Below are positions 14,701-26,343 of a stretch of DNA of 64,000 nucleotides, piece by piece. The first letter of the stretch is position 1; each line of letters starts with the position of its first letter. Both the position numbers and the translations under genes were made by a program. The notes under the pieces were generated by a model. It ran no database searches. It was given only the letters and a program-made list of their open reading frames with translations, and was not told where the DNA came from. Origin of the DNA: Vespa crabro (taxonomy: Eukaryota; Arthropoda; Insecta; Hymenoptera; Vespidae); the NCBI RefSeq assembly GCF_910589235.1, contig NC_060959.1, positions 496,001 through 560,000 of the forward strand, given 5' to 3'.

Positions 14701-15000
14701 ATCCGTATAATCGTTATTATCGTTATTATCTTTATTATTGTTATTATTATTATCGTTATCATCGTTATTATCATTATTTACGTCATTATTATTATTGTTA
14801 TTATTATTATCGTTGACATCATTATTATCCATATTTTCGTCATTATTATTATTTTTTTTATCGTTATTGTTGTTGTTACCGTTATTATTGTAATTATTAT
14901 TATCCTTATTATCGATATTATCGTTCTTATTCTTCTCGTTATTAGTGTTATTATCGTTACTATTGTTATTATTATTATTATTATTAATATTACTATTGCT
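14685..15000 (+). repeat. Tandem-type duplicate, second copy (partner 12,670-12,960)
   Basis: This holds the same ordered landmarks as 12,670-12,960, about 2.03 kb downstream, with scattered substitutions. Confidence 0.8.
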
Positions 15001-17460
15001 ATTATTGTGGTGGTTATTATTGTTATTATTATTTTATTATTATTATTATTATTATTATCGTTATTATCGTTAATATCGTTATTATTATTAGTACTATAAT
15101 TGTTATCTTTATTATCGTTAATATCGTTATTATCTCTATTATTATTATTATTATTATCGTTATTATCGTTATTATTATTGTTATTATTATTATTATTGTG
15201 ATTATCGTTAATATTGTTATTACTTTTATCGTTGTTAACGTTATTATCGTTACTATTATTATCGTTATTTTAGTTATTATCGTTATTTTTGTTATTACTA
15301 CTACTAATATTAACGTTATTATCGTTATGACCGTTATTCTTATAATTATTTTTATTGTTATTAATGTTATTATCTGTTTTATTTTTATTATCTTTGTCGC
15401 TATTATCGTTATGACTGTTATTCTATTTGTTATCGTTATTATCATATTTAAATTATTTTCTTGTAGATATTGACGTTACCATTGTTATTTTTGTTATTAA
15501 TATTATCGTTCTAATCGTTCTTATCATTATTTTAGATATTATTATTATAAATCTATTTATTATAGTTATTATTGTTCTTATCGTTATTATTGTTATTGTC
15601 ATTATCTTTATTATCGTTAGTATCGTTATTATCATTTTAAATTATTAATATTATTATCGTTATTATGATTATTGGCATTGTCATTATTATCGTCATTATC
15701 GTTCTTATTGTTCTTATTATTATATTTAATAACATAATTATCGATTTTATTGTTGTAATTGTACCGAAATTAACGTTATTATCGTTATTAATGTTGTTAC
15801 TATTATTTTTATTATCGATGTTACCGTTAATAAAGTTATTATTATTATGGTTAATATCTTAATTACCGTTATTATTGTTACTATTATTACAATTATTATT
15901 ATTGTCATTATAATTATTATTGTTATAATTGTTATTTGTATTATAATTAAAACCATATTATCTTTGTTATTATTATTGCTATTATTACTACTACAATTAT
16001 TATCGTTTTTATCTGTATCATAGTTATCATTCTTAATATTGATATAATTATTTCTATTATTATCGTTATTATTGTCATTACCATTTTTATGGGTATTAAT
16101 ATTATTGTTATTATTATCATTATTATCGTTGTTATTTTTATTATAGTAGTTATTATTATAATTTTATAGATATTTTCGTATATATTATAGTTGTTGTTAT
16201 CGTTATTAGGGTCATTATTGTTATTATTATTATTATTATCAGCGTTATTATCGTTATTATTGATATTATTATTATTATTATCATTATTCGTATTATTATT
16301 GTCGTTATTATCTTTAATATTGTTATTATTATTATTATTATTGTTATTATCGTTATAATCGTTATTATCGTAATTAATGTTATTATTATTATCGTTATAA
16401 TCGTTATTATGGTTATAATAATTAGGATTATTATCGTTTGTATTATTATTATTTTTATTTTAGTTATTATTATAATAATTATTTTTGTTACTATCCTTAT
16501 CTTTATAAGCATTATAATCGTTAATTTTGTTATTATTATTATTATTGTTATTATCCTCATTATTGTTATTATTATTATTGATATTATCGTTAAGATTATT
16601 ATTATTATCGATATTATTATTATTATAGTAGTTTGTATCATTATTGTCGTTATTTTAGTTATTTTTGTTATTAATATTATCGATAATATCATTATTTACG
16701 TTATTATTGCAATTATTATATCGTTATATTAGTTAATATCGATATTATGGGTATTATTGTTATTATTGTTATTATTGCTACTATTATTATGCTTGTTATC
16801 GTTATTATCGTTATAATTGTTATTATTGTTATTTTTACTACTATTATTATCATTATTATCGTTATTATCAGAATAATTCTCATTATTACAAATATTATTC
16901 TCTTTAGTAGTGTGTAATTGTTATAATCGTTATTATTGATATTATTACTACCGTTATTATCTTTATTTTCGTTATTATATTTATTATTACTATTATTATT
17001 ATTGTTATTATCGTTGTTATCGTTATTATTGTCATTATGATTATTGTTATTATCGTTATTATCGTTATTATTATTATTAATATTATCGTTATTATCGTTA
17101 ATATTATTATCGTTCTTATAATTACTATCGTTATTATTGTTGTTATTACTATTGTTATTAACGTTATTATCGTTGTTATTATTACCTTATAATCGATATT
17201 ATCGTTATTATCGTTATTATTGCTATTATTATTATCGTTATTAACGTTGTTATCTTTATTATTATTATTGCTGCTATCGTTTTTATCGTTATTATTATTA
17301 TCGTTATTATCGCAATTATCGATTTTATCGTTATCATTATTATTAATATTATCGTCAGTATCTTTACTATTATTATCATTATTATCGGTTTTATCGTTAT
17401 TATTGCTATCATTATTTTAATAATAAACTTAATTAACATTTATAATTTTATTATTAATAT

Positions 17461-17514
17461 CGTTATTATCGTTATTATCGTTATTATCGTTATTATCGTT
17501 ATTATTACAATTAT
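17461..17514 (+). repeat. Six perfect CGTTATTAT units
   Basis: Six consecutive exact copies of the 9-bp unit with no mismatch show the consensus most clearly. Most of the array is much more degenerate, so this small island may be recently expanded or homogenised. That reading is an inference. Confidence 0.9.
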
Positions 17515-18196
17515 TTTTATTGCCGTTATAATCGGTGTTATCGTTATTATTGTCATTATGATTATCGTTATTATCGTCATTATCGGTATTATCGGTACTA
17601 TCGTTATAATTATTATTATTATAGTTATTGACGATATTATTCTTATTATCCTTATAATCCCTATTATTATTATTAACATTGTCATTAATATCGTTAATAT
17701 TATTATCAATATTATCTGTATTAACGTTCTTTTTGATATTATTACTATTCTTATTACCGTTATTATCTTTACTATCGTAATTTTCGTTGTTATTATTATC
17801 GTCTTTAGCGTTATTATCATTATTATCGTTATTATTATTATTATTACCTTCATTATCATTATTATTATTATTGTTATTATCGATATTATCGTTATTATCG
17901 TTACTATTGTTATTACCACTATTTTCATTATTATCGTTATTATCGATAATATCGTTATTATAGTTTTATTGTTATTATTATTTTTATTATTATCTATATT
18001 ATTTTTAAATTGTTATAATTATTTTAGATATTATTGTTCTTACCGTTATTATTATATCGTTATATATATATATATCTATTATCTTTAAATATAGCTATTT
18101 TCCTTCTTATTGTTATTATTACTATTATTATGATCGTTATTAACGTTATTATAGTTATAAATATATTTTCTTATTATTATTATTGTTGTTATTATC

Positions 18197-18198
<2 letters not shown>

Positions 18199-18246
<48 letters not shown>
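18199..18246 (+). repeat. Pure TTA tract, about 48 bp
   Basis: This is an uninterrupted TTA run inside the portion of copy A (about 17.5-18.65 kb) that has no counterpart in copy B. A short (TA)n run lies nearby at about 18,062-18,076. Confidence 0.85.
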
Positions 18247-18435
18247 CGTTATTATCGTTATAATGGTTATTATCGTAATTATCGTTATTATCTTTATTAC
18301 CATTATTATCGGAATTATTATTAATATCAATATCGTGATTATCGTTATTATTTTTACCATAGATATTATTATTAAAACTATTATATTTATTATCATCATT
18401 ATTAACATCCTAATTTTCTATATTATCGTTATTAA

Positions 18436-18475
<40 letters not shown>

Positions 18476-21400
18476 GATTTTATCGTTAATATTTTTATTA
18501 TTATTATTACTATTATCGTTTTTATCATTATCATCATTATTGTTATTAACGTTATTGTCGTTATTAATGTCATTATTATTATTATTATTATCGACTTTAT
18601 CCTAATTATTGATATTATTATTATCGATATTATCATTATTATCGTTATTATTGTCTTTATTATAATAGTCTTTATATTCTTTATTATTAATATTATTATT
18701 AATAACGTTATTATCGTTATTATCCTTTATATCGTTATTATTATTAAGGTTAACATCGTATTTACCGTTAATAACTTTATTATAGTTAATATTTTTATTT
18801 TTACTACTGTTAATATCGTTATAATCATTATTATCGTTATTATTGTTATTATTGTTATTATAATTATCGCAATTATCATTATAATAGTTATTATCTTTAT
18901 TATTGTCTATACTATTATCGTCATTATCGTTATTTTTGTTATTATCTTTATCAGTATTATGATTATTATTGTTAAATTCGTTTCTCATTATTATCATTAA
19001 TATCGTTATTATCGCTATTATTGTATATTATTATCGATATTATCGTTAATATCGCTGTTATCATTATTATTAATATTATTATTATTATTATTATCGTAAT
19101 TATCGTTATTACCGTTAGTAATGTTATTATTGTTTTTATTACTACAATTATTATTCCCTATATCGTTATTTTTGTTATTATTGTTAATATTGTTTTCAAT
19201 ATTTATATGATTATCGTTATCATCGTTATTATTGTTATTATTACTGTTTTTATTATCAAAATTATTATTTTGCGTTATTATCGTTATTATAGCCATTATT
19301 ATTATTAGTATGGTTATAATCGTTATTATCGTTATTATTATTATTACATTTGACGTCATTAACTTTATTACCATTATCGATATTATCGTCAATATCGTTA
19401 TTATTATCATTTATATTGCTGTTATTATCGTCATCGTTATTATCTTTACTTTTGTTCTTATTTTTATAATTATTAATTTTATTATCGTTGTTATAGTTAC
19501 AATTCTTAGTAATAATTTCGTTAATATCGTTATTATTGTTTTATTTATTATCGTTATTACCGATATTAATGTTATTATCGTTATTATGATAATCGTTCTT
19601 ATCGTTATTATCGGTATTATCGTTAATATCGTTATTATCTTTATTATTATTTATATTATTATCCTTTTTATCGTAATTTTCCTTATTATTATGATTAATA
19701 TTGGCGTTATTTTCCATCATATTATTATCGTTATTATCTTCATTATCGTTATTATTGTTATTATTACTACAATTATTATCGTTATTATCGTTAGTAACGT
19801 TACTATGGTTACTATTATTATCGTTTTTATCGTTATTATTATTATTATTACCGACATTAACGCTATTATTATAATTGTTACTATCGAAATTTATTATTAT
19901 TATTATTATCGTAATTATCGTTATTATCATTATCGCTATTATTATTATTAACGTTTTTTTCGTTATTATCGTTATTATTATAATCGTTATTATCGTTATT
20001 ATCGCTATTAGTATTTTTGTTATTGTTAATATAGTATATTATCGTTAATATCTTTATTATAATTACCGCTATTATCGTTATTATCGTTATTAATATTAAT
20101 ATTATTATTATTATTATTATTGATATTATCGTTAACATTGCTATTATTATTATTATTATTACCGATATTATCGTTGACATTGTTATTATTATTATCGAAA
20201 TTTTCGTCATTATCATTATTATCGTTATTATCGTTATTATTGGTATCATTGTTATTATTGCTATATTTATTATCGTAATTATCATTTTACTCGTCATTTT
20301 CAATTTTATTTTCATCTTCGTTATCGTTTTTTATTTTAAATTCTATTATTATCCTTTTCGTTATTATCACTATTATTGCTATTATTCTTATCGTTATCTT
20401 TGGTAGTATAATTATCGTTATTACCGTTATTTTCTTTATTATTGTTATGATTATAATCGTTGTCGTAATTATTATCTTTATTTCCGTTATTATTATTATT
20501 ATTAATAATGTTATTATCGTTGTTATACTTACAATTGTTATCAATATTTTTGTTAATATCATTAAAATTTGCTTTCTTTTTTTTTCGTTATTATCGTTAT
20601 TATCGTAATTATGTTATAATAATTATTAATATTGTCGTAATTATCGTTATTAATGTTAACTTTGTAATCTTTATTATCGTTATAATTGTTATAATTAGTA
20701 TTACTATTATCTTTATTATCGTTATTAAACTTTATTATCATTATTATTACTATCGTTATTATCGTAATTATTGTTATTAACGTCATTTTTACTACTATTA
20801 CCATCATAATCGTTATTATTATTATCGTTATTATCGTTATTATCGTTATTATGATTATTATTTTGGTTATTATTGTTATTATTGTAATCGCTATTATATT
20901 TATTATCGTTATTATTCTTATAATTGTTATTTTTACTATTACTATTATCGTAATTATAGTTATTATCGTTAGTAACGTTATTATAATAATTATAATTTTT
21001 CTTATTGTTATTTTTACTATTACTATTATCGTAATTATCGTTATTATTGTATTCATTATTATAATTATTATCAATAATATCGTTAAAATTGATATTATGA
21101 TTATCGATAATATCGTTATTATCGTTAGTATGATTATCGTTATTATTGTTATTATCGTTATTATCGTTATTATCGTTATTATTATTCTTATTATTATCGA
21201 TATTATTGTTATAATCGTTAATATTGTTATTATTATTATCGTTGTCATCGTTATTATCCTTATTTTCGAAATTATTATTATTATTTTAATCTTTATTATT
21301 GTAATTATTATTATCGTTATAATCGTTGTTATCGTTATTATTTTGATTATTATTATCGTTATTATAGTTAATATCGTTACTTTCTTTATTATTACTTTCT

Positions 21401-21624
21401 TTATTAACGTTATTATTTTTATTATCGATATTATTGTTAATATTATAATTATTTTTCTTATTTTCGGTCATATCGTTATTATCGTTATTATCTTTGTTGT
21501 TGTTATTATTTTTTTATTATTATAATTATTATCGTTATTATCATTATTATTATCATTATTATCGTAATTATTGTTATTATTATTTTCGTTATTAATGTTA
21601 TTATCGTCATTGTTATTAATGCTA

Positions 21625-21637
21625 TTATCGATTTTAT
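21625..21637 (+). repeat. Candidate left target-site duplication
   Basis: TTATCGATTTTAT lies 13 bp before the element. It differs by one base from TTATCGTTTTTAT immediately after the poly(A). The duplicated copy of this flank (57,712-57,724) matches the right flank exactly. The host array is itself rich in similar strings, so the assignment is tentative. Confidence 0.45.
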
Positions 21638-21650
21638 CCTTATTATTACC

Positions 21651-22200
21651 CACTGTGAGTGTGGGGAAGTAGAATACTCCCACAGTACTCCCTGCTTGTC
21701 GCAGTAGACGACTAAAAGGACTTTGTGAATGGTTTTTGAATGTTCTTGTACGGCTGTTACTACATTTGTTTTTCTTTTATATCTTCTTCTATTCTTCCTG
21801 TCACTTTCAAGCGTCCTTTCTTTCCTTTCCTTTCCTTTGGGGATCTTGCCTCCCAATAATTATATTTCTTATGATGGATAGTACAGAAATAGTTAATAGA
21901 GGGCGTGGGAATGACACTCACGCTACGGCAGTATCATGAGGTGTTAGGGTAGGCCACCCGCAGTAGTCATCCAGCAACTGCCATGAACTTGGTGTAGACA
22001 ACCTGGCACCAGCTCTGGATATTACATCAGGAAGAGCACCATAGTTAGGCGACCTGGCCTGCTGTGTGTCTATAGCGCCTGGAAGGGAAAGATATGAGGA
22101 AAGCCACTTGGAGGAGTGGCAATAGATTTCCAGTGCCGTTGATAGTACGCGGATCTCCGGCCTGTCGTCACGAATCCAGCCTGCAAAGGGACACCACAAG
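21651..22200 (+). other. 5' UTR of the retrotransposon
   Basis: About 550 bp of mixed-composition sequence precede the first gag-like codons. The start can fold into a hairpin at 21,660-21,684: the TGTGGG and CCCACA arms plus AGTA and TACT, with a two-base bulge and a GAA loop. A pyrimidine tract of CTTTC-like repeats lies at about 21,817-21,838. Roughly the first 490 bp recur at 57,738-58,218 with about 30 differences by eye. No promoter motif can be named with confidence; R1-type elements usually rely on 5' UTR or host-transcript initiation. Confidence 0.8.
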
Positions 22201-23422
22201 ATGGAGAGGGTGAGAACTCGCGCAAGCGAAAGATCTCTTTGCCAACATGAAGGCAGCTATTACTACGTAGCCAAACGTTAACAACACGATTAAGCAAGGG
22301 CTCCCAGAACTGGAGGACATCATAGACAGTCTCGAGTTCATTTTTAAATCTCGAAAAAAGGTCAATAAGGGAGCAAGGACCCTCGCCCGAGTTTCTCAGA
22401 AATGGGGCAAATTCTACAACTGATGTCGGCGCAATTAAGAGAGTAGCCACAAATCCGCCGCAGTTGCCTGAGGAAAGCCTCAAAAGACCTAGGCAAGAGA
22501 CGACGACGACAGAAGTCACCAAGTTGACGGGGGTCAAGAAGAAGAGAAAAGATAACGAGAATTCAGCGAAGAAGGCGACGAAACACCCACAGCAGGTGAA
22601 ATAGAAGCCGAGCAAATCGGAGGACAGGCCGAGAAAGAAAACAAGGCCGGACGCGGTTCTCCTGAAACCTGCGCAAGGCAAATCTTACGCAGACGTAGTC
22701 GGAGCATCCATCAGCGCTTCAAGACCAGCGGCACAGGGGTAGAGGTTACATCGGTCCGGCAGACCAGAACTGGAGGGATTCTCCTCGAACTTAAGAAGAC
22801 CACTACGCATATCAAGACCTTATTCGCAGAAACCCTGAGGAATGAAGTAGGAGAAACGAGCAGCATCACGGAACTGAACCCTAGATCTACGCTGGGGATA
22901 CGGGACTGCGATTGCTGCACATCGGTGGTGGAAGTAGAGGAGGCTATAAAGAGGACCCTGCCATACAACGCGGGGAAACTAGAGGTTAAATTGATGATCC
23001 CCAACGCGAGACAACAACGCCTGGCCATCGTCAGACTAGAAGAGGAAGCAGCTGCGAAGTTTTTAAAGGTCGGCCGAGTGTTGGTCGGCTTCGTCAGCTG
23101 CTGGGTCAGGCCAAGAGTAGAAGTGAGGCGATGCTACCGCTGTTCCGACTATGGTCACTATAGCACCTCGTGCAAGGGCTCTGATAGCAGTAAGATCTGT
23201 TATTACTACGGCGGCACGGGGCACAAGATCAAAGACTGCAAGGTCAGCGAGCCTACTTGCTTTGTGTGCTCCAATAGCTTTGATGAACTTATGAAGCACC
23301 TGGCGGGATCAAGGGCCTGCAAAGTTTTCCAGGAGGCCCATGCAACAGCCAACAAGAGGAAAACAGGATCAGAGTACTTCAGGGTAATCTTCATAGGAGC
23401 AGAACGGTGCACCACTTTCTAA
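22201..23422 (+). pseudogene. ORF1 (gag-like) of the R1-clade element, broken
   Basis: In working elements ORF1 makes an RNA-binding protein that packages the element's RNA. The N-terminal part (frame 2, from about 22,217) reads LAQAKDLFANMKAAITT, a stop at 22,268, then a helix-like stretch LPELEDIIDSLEF. A basic middle region continues in frame 3, with KPAQGKSYADVVG at about 22,668-22,703 and a TAG at 22,602. A one-base loss in the G run near 22,737 then moves the frame back to 2, giving VRQTRTGGILLELKK. From 22,925 that frame stays open to 23,422 and carries the zinc knuckles. The ATG at 22,201 is only a possible start because it is not in frame with what follows. The last residues (about 23,370-23,422) resemble the start of an endonuclease, so the ORF1/ORF2 boundary is blurred. 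Confidence 0.85.
23132..23320 (+). other. Three CCHC-type zinc knuckles of ORF1
   Basis: Knuckle 1 is CYRCSDYGHYSTSC (C-X2-C-X4-H-X4-C, 23,132-23,173) and is intact. Knuckle 2 reads CYYYGGTGHKIKDC (23,198-23,239), in which the second cysteine has become tyrosine. Knuckle 3 starts CFVC at 23,258, with a histidine and a final cysteine 10 and 17 residues after the second Cys. Three tandem knuckles at the gag C-terminus are typical of R1-clade ORF1 and bind nucleic acid. Confidence 0.88.
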
Positions 23423-24050
23423 CTCAGCTCTGCTCTGAGAAACAAGCTGATATCGTTTTAATCAGAGAACAGTACCAGGACAGAGCAGGATTAGGATGGT
23501 ACGCAAACGAATTGGGCACCGCGGCCATCTGGATCCCAGATCCCCGGCAAATACATGTGTCGGATCAAGGATCCGGATGCAGATACGTTTGGGTGAGACA
23601 CAACTCTACGACTTATGTCAGTGTATATCTCACCCTGAACGACCTGATAGACGACTTCCAGACCAAATTGGACGATCTGGAAGACGCGCTGCGGAAAATG
23701 TAATGGGATTGCATTGTGGTTGGAGACCTCAATGCCAAAGCTCTCGAATTGGGGAGGCCAGGCCGGACTCCAGCGGAAGACGAATCACGAAGTTGGCGTT
23801 GAGACTAGAGCTATCAATACTCAACACAGGCTCGACACCAACCTTCTGTAAGCCTGGCTACAGAGAGACGATCCCGGACAACTCCCTAGCCAACTAATAA
23901 CTTGTGGTAAGAGTCACAAGCAGGCGGGTAATTGAGGATTATACCAGAAGCGACCATCAGTACATCCTACTCGATGTACACGATAGGAGGCCATCCGTGA
24001 CAAGTGCAGAAAGACCTCTCCGGGGGAACATTGCAAGAATGGATTGAGAG
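23407..24050 (+). other. AP endonuclease domain remnant of ORF2
   Basis: The first piece (23,407-23,703) contains ADIVLIREQYQDR, with the catalytic-type glutamate in REQY, then GTAAIWIPD and STTYVSVYLT. After the stop at 23,701 the same frame gives VVGDLNAKALE, the D-x-N motif. A shift near 23,755 then leads to ILNTGSTPTFCKPGYRETIP, ending at 23,895. Beyond that stop the frame continues to YTRSDHQYIL (about 23,940), the conserved S-D-H motif. The order of motifs matches APE-type endonucleases of R1-clade elements. Stops and a frameshift make it non-functional. Confidence 0.9.
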
Positions 24051-24131
24051 AGGCTGTTTTCCGTCATAGAAAAAGGTTGTAGATCCTTTCAAATTGCTTC
24101 CGTGAGTCTATCGCCACCAGCACAAACCAGG

Positions 24132-25705
24132 ATGATTACTGCAGCAATTATGCAGCTCATCCAAAAGGCTTGCGCGATAGTGGTGCCAAAGAAGACCACG
24201 AAACGTCAGAGGCATCCTGCATACTGATGGACGAACGATATCGCAGATCTTCGTAAGAAGTGCTTAAGGCTTCGCCGTTTGGCACAACGAGCGAAGAGAC
24301 GCGAACTCGACGCTGCTCCCTTTGCTGCAGAGTATCAAGCGGCCAAAAAAGCTTTGAAGTGGTCAAACATGTCCAGTCAACGACGGTGCTGGAAGTAGCT
24401 GTGCCTGGAAGTCGATAAGAATCCGTGGATATTAGGGTATCAGATCGTCACTCGCAAGCTGGGGACTCAAACGCAAGAAATCCCTCAGGACGCGAGGACG
24501 TTGGAATACATCGTGCATACTGTATTCCCCTCACAGCCGAAGAGAAAGATTAGCATGGCTGCGCCTGGCGATAACAGAGGCGCCACAATTTACGGAAGAA
24601 GAGCTACTCAGGGTCGCATCTTCTATGCGGAACAAGAAAGCTCCAGTTCCTGACGGACTTCCAGCGGAAGTAATTAAACCCGTCTGGCAGAGTCATCCTG
24701 AGCTCTTGCTAAACGTGAACAACATGTGCCTCAGGGAGGGAATCTTTTCGGCCCCGTGGAAGAAAGCGAAGCTTGTGCTCATCATCAAGGGCAAGGGTCC
24801 AGCAGAGGTTGCTTCGTCATACAAGCCTATATGTATGCTCGATGCGGCTGGCAAGCTCCTGGAGAAGCTGCTTAGGCCACGGCTACACGCAGCCATGAGG
24901 GCAGCGGGGGATCTTGCTGCCTGTCAGTATCGATTTCGATCCGACCTCTCCACCATCCACGCAGTTCAGAAGGTTGTCATGGCCGCAAAAATGACTGAGC
25001 GCGGGAATCACCATTCCCGCCATTTGTATCTGCTGGCCACCTTAGAGAAATGCCTTCAACTCCATCAGGTGGGACTTGGCAATGGAAGCGCTGGAACGTA
25101 ATTTCAGAGTTCCGGGGTACATACTTCGAATACTCGAGGATTATCTGAACGAGCGCTTCCTAGAATACAATATTGACGATGGTCCAAAAAACTTGGAGTT
25201 GACATCGGGGACAGCTCAGGGCTCCATATTAGGACCGGATATCTGGAATATTTTCTACGACGTTATCTTATGTATGGCAGTCCTTGAAGGCGCTTTCTTG
25301 GGTGGGTACGCAGACGACATTGTCATAACTGTAAGAGACACGGAGGGGGCACAGGTGCTGCTCAACCAGGTCATGCGCAGAGTCATCTCCTGGATGGAAG
25401 AGCACTTGCTATCCGTAGCAGCACAGAGAATAGAGATCGTTCTACTAACGCAGACGCGCATCAACACCTTACGCAATTTCACGGTTGGAGACGCGACGGT
25501 CCAGGTAAAGCCGTCTGTCAGGTACATTGGAGTAATGCTCAATTGCAAACTGAATTACGGAGAGCATATAATAAGGGCGGCTGATAAGGCGGCAAAAGTT
25601 GTAGCCACGTTGGGGACACTTATGGTCAATGTCAACGGCCCCCGGTCGTGCATTAGGCGAATACGGATACGTGCCGTCGAAGCAGTGATAATGTATGGCG
25701 CATAA
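24132..25705 (+). other. Reverse transcriptase domain remnant of ORF2
   Basis: A linker (24,132-24,480) shows R1-like motifs DIADLRKKCLRLRRLAQRAK and CLEVDKNPWILGY, with stops at 24,225 and 24,396. From 24,625 the palm/finger motifs follow: NKKAPVPDGLPAEVIK, YKPICMLDAAGKLLEKLL, and QYRFRSDLST where relatives have QYGFR. Around 25,030-25,060 the frame breaks exactly at motif A, so the first catalytic aspartate is lost; FNSIRWDLAMEAL is readable only in the new frame. From 25,076 the frame contains GTAQGSILGPDIWNI (motif B) and GYADDIVI (motif C, YADD at 25,307-25,318, intact), ending at a TAA at 25,703. Confidence 0.93.
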
Positions 25706-26343
25706 ATATGGGCGGAGGCGTTGCGAAAAGAGCATTATCGGAAGCGCATAGCCGCGGTACAGAGGAAGGGCGGTCTCCGAATTGCTTGCTCCTACGGCAC
25801 GGTCTCTGAGCCCGCGGTGCTAGTGGTCGCGGGAGTATTCCCGATAGATCTACTAGCCCAGGAGAGACAATTCGTCCACCAGCAAAGGTCCGTTTTGGGT
25901 AAGGAGGAGGTATCATAGCTCGCCAGGTCTACCAGCATCGAGACCTGGCAAACAAGATGGGAACGGGTGTCTAGGGGCAGATGGACGGCCCGACTCGTCA
26001 GTCGGCTGGACACCTGCTAAATCGGTAGGCGGAAGAGGTCGACTTCTGCCCCACCCAATTTTTGATAGGGCATGGTCTGTTCTGCTCCTACCTTGCAAAA
26101 ATGAGGAAGGTTGCTGACGGCAAATGTCGCTATGGCGACTCAACCTTCGACGACGCCCACCACAGGTTCTTCATATGTGCACGGTGGGGCACCGAACGAT
26201 TTGCCTTGGAGCAGGAGCTCGGTGACATCTCGTCGGACAACATTGTCAAGAAGATGCTGCCAGGGCAGAAGGAGTGGAACAGGGATGACTGCTACGTGAG
26301 GGCAATCTTACGTAAAAAGAAGAAGGATATGGGCGGCCCATAG
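25706..26343 (+). other. C-terminal region of ORF2 with CCHC remnant
   Basis: After the TAA at 25,703 the same frame gives IWAEALRKEHYRKRIAAVQR, SEPAVLVVAGVFPIDLLAQE, and TWQTRWERVSRGRWTARL past the stop at 25,916. Another stop at 26,018 is followed by a frame change. The piece from about 26,038 reads EVDFCPTQFLIGHGLF, then KCRYGDSTFDDAHHRFFICARW, the C-terminal CCHC motif of this clade, with the second cysteine replaced by glycine. It ends in a basic tail (LRKKKKDMGGP). This motif is thought to help the protein contact RNA or DNA. Confidence 0.88.

Larger units (their letters stand above)
1..21650 (+). repeat. T-rich degenerate 9-bp satellite array (CGTTATTAT)n, block 1
   Basis: This is continuous tandem sequence whose modal unit is CGTTATTAT, or TTA TTA TCG in triplet register. 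Runs of exact units are short, usually two to six, and are separated by units in which the CG triplet has become TTG, TCA, TTA, TTT or ATA. Triplet spacing holds for hundreds of bases, then slips to another register. No gene, RNA gene or foreign insertion interrupts it. Open frames of up to 683 codons exist here, but they encode only I/V/N/F-type low-complexity strings and follow from the unit, which is stop-free in five of six frames. Some blocks recur elsewhere in the window and are listed separately. The left end runs out of the window. Confidence 0.96.
16018..22141 (+). repeat. Large segmental duplicate f, copy A (partner 50,560-58,218)
   Basis: Collinear anchors are GGGTATTAAT at 16,091 and 50,629; TATTTTCGTATATATTAT at 16,171 and 50,710; TGTAATTGTTATAATCG at 16,913 and 51,233; CATTTATAATTTTATTATTA at 17,438 and 52,181; CTTTATTATTAATATTATTA at 18,679 and 52,304; ATTATTTTGCGTTATTATCG at 19,264 and 52,872; ACAATTCTTAGTAATAATTT at 19,499 and 55,145; and then the retroelement 5' end at 21,651 and 57,738. 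The offset moves from 34.54 to 33.6 to 36.09 kb. The duplicate therefore ends inside the element, at its position ~490. Confidence 0.92.
23407..26343 (+). pseudogene. ORF2 (endonuclease-reverse transcriptase) of the R1-clade element, broken
   Basis: ORF2 of R1-clade elements nicks target DNA and primes reverse transcription there. Pieces in different frames align end to end as one protein: AP endonuclease, linker, reverse transcriptase, C-terminal region. In-frame stops are seen at 23,701, 23,895, 24,225 (inside a PAY-W motif), 24,396, 25,703, 25,916 and 26,018. Frame changes occur near 23,755, between 24,400 and 24,620, near 25,040 and near 26,025. The 23,407 codon is GTG and is only where the open stretch begins; the true start is probably slightly upstream and overlaps the ORF1 end. 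The terminal TAG at 26,341 follows a lysine-rich tail, as expected for this family. Total length (~2.9 kb) is close to intact relatives, so the damage is by point lesions rather than large deletion. Confidence 0.93.

Noticed and set aside
22070..22681. 203-codon minus-strand open frame across the element's 5' UTR and gag.
   Set aside because: It is antisense to recognisable gag sequence and has no familiar motifs; it is a shadow frame.
25255..25548. Minus-strand frames across the reverse transcriptase region.
   Set aside because: The plus strand carries the conserved QGSILGP and YADD motifs, so the antisense frames are incidental.
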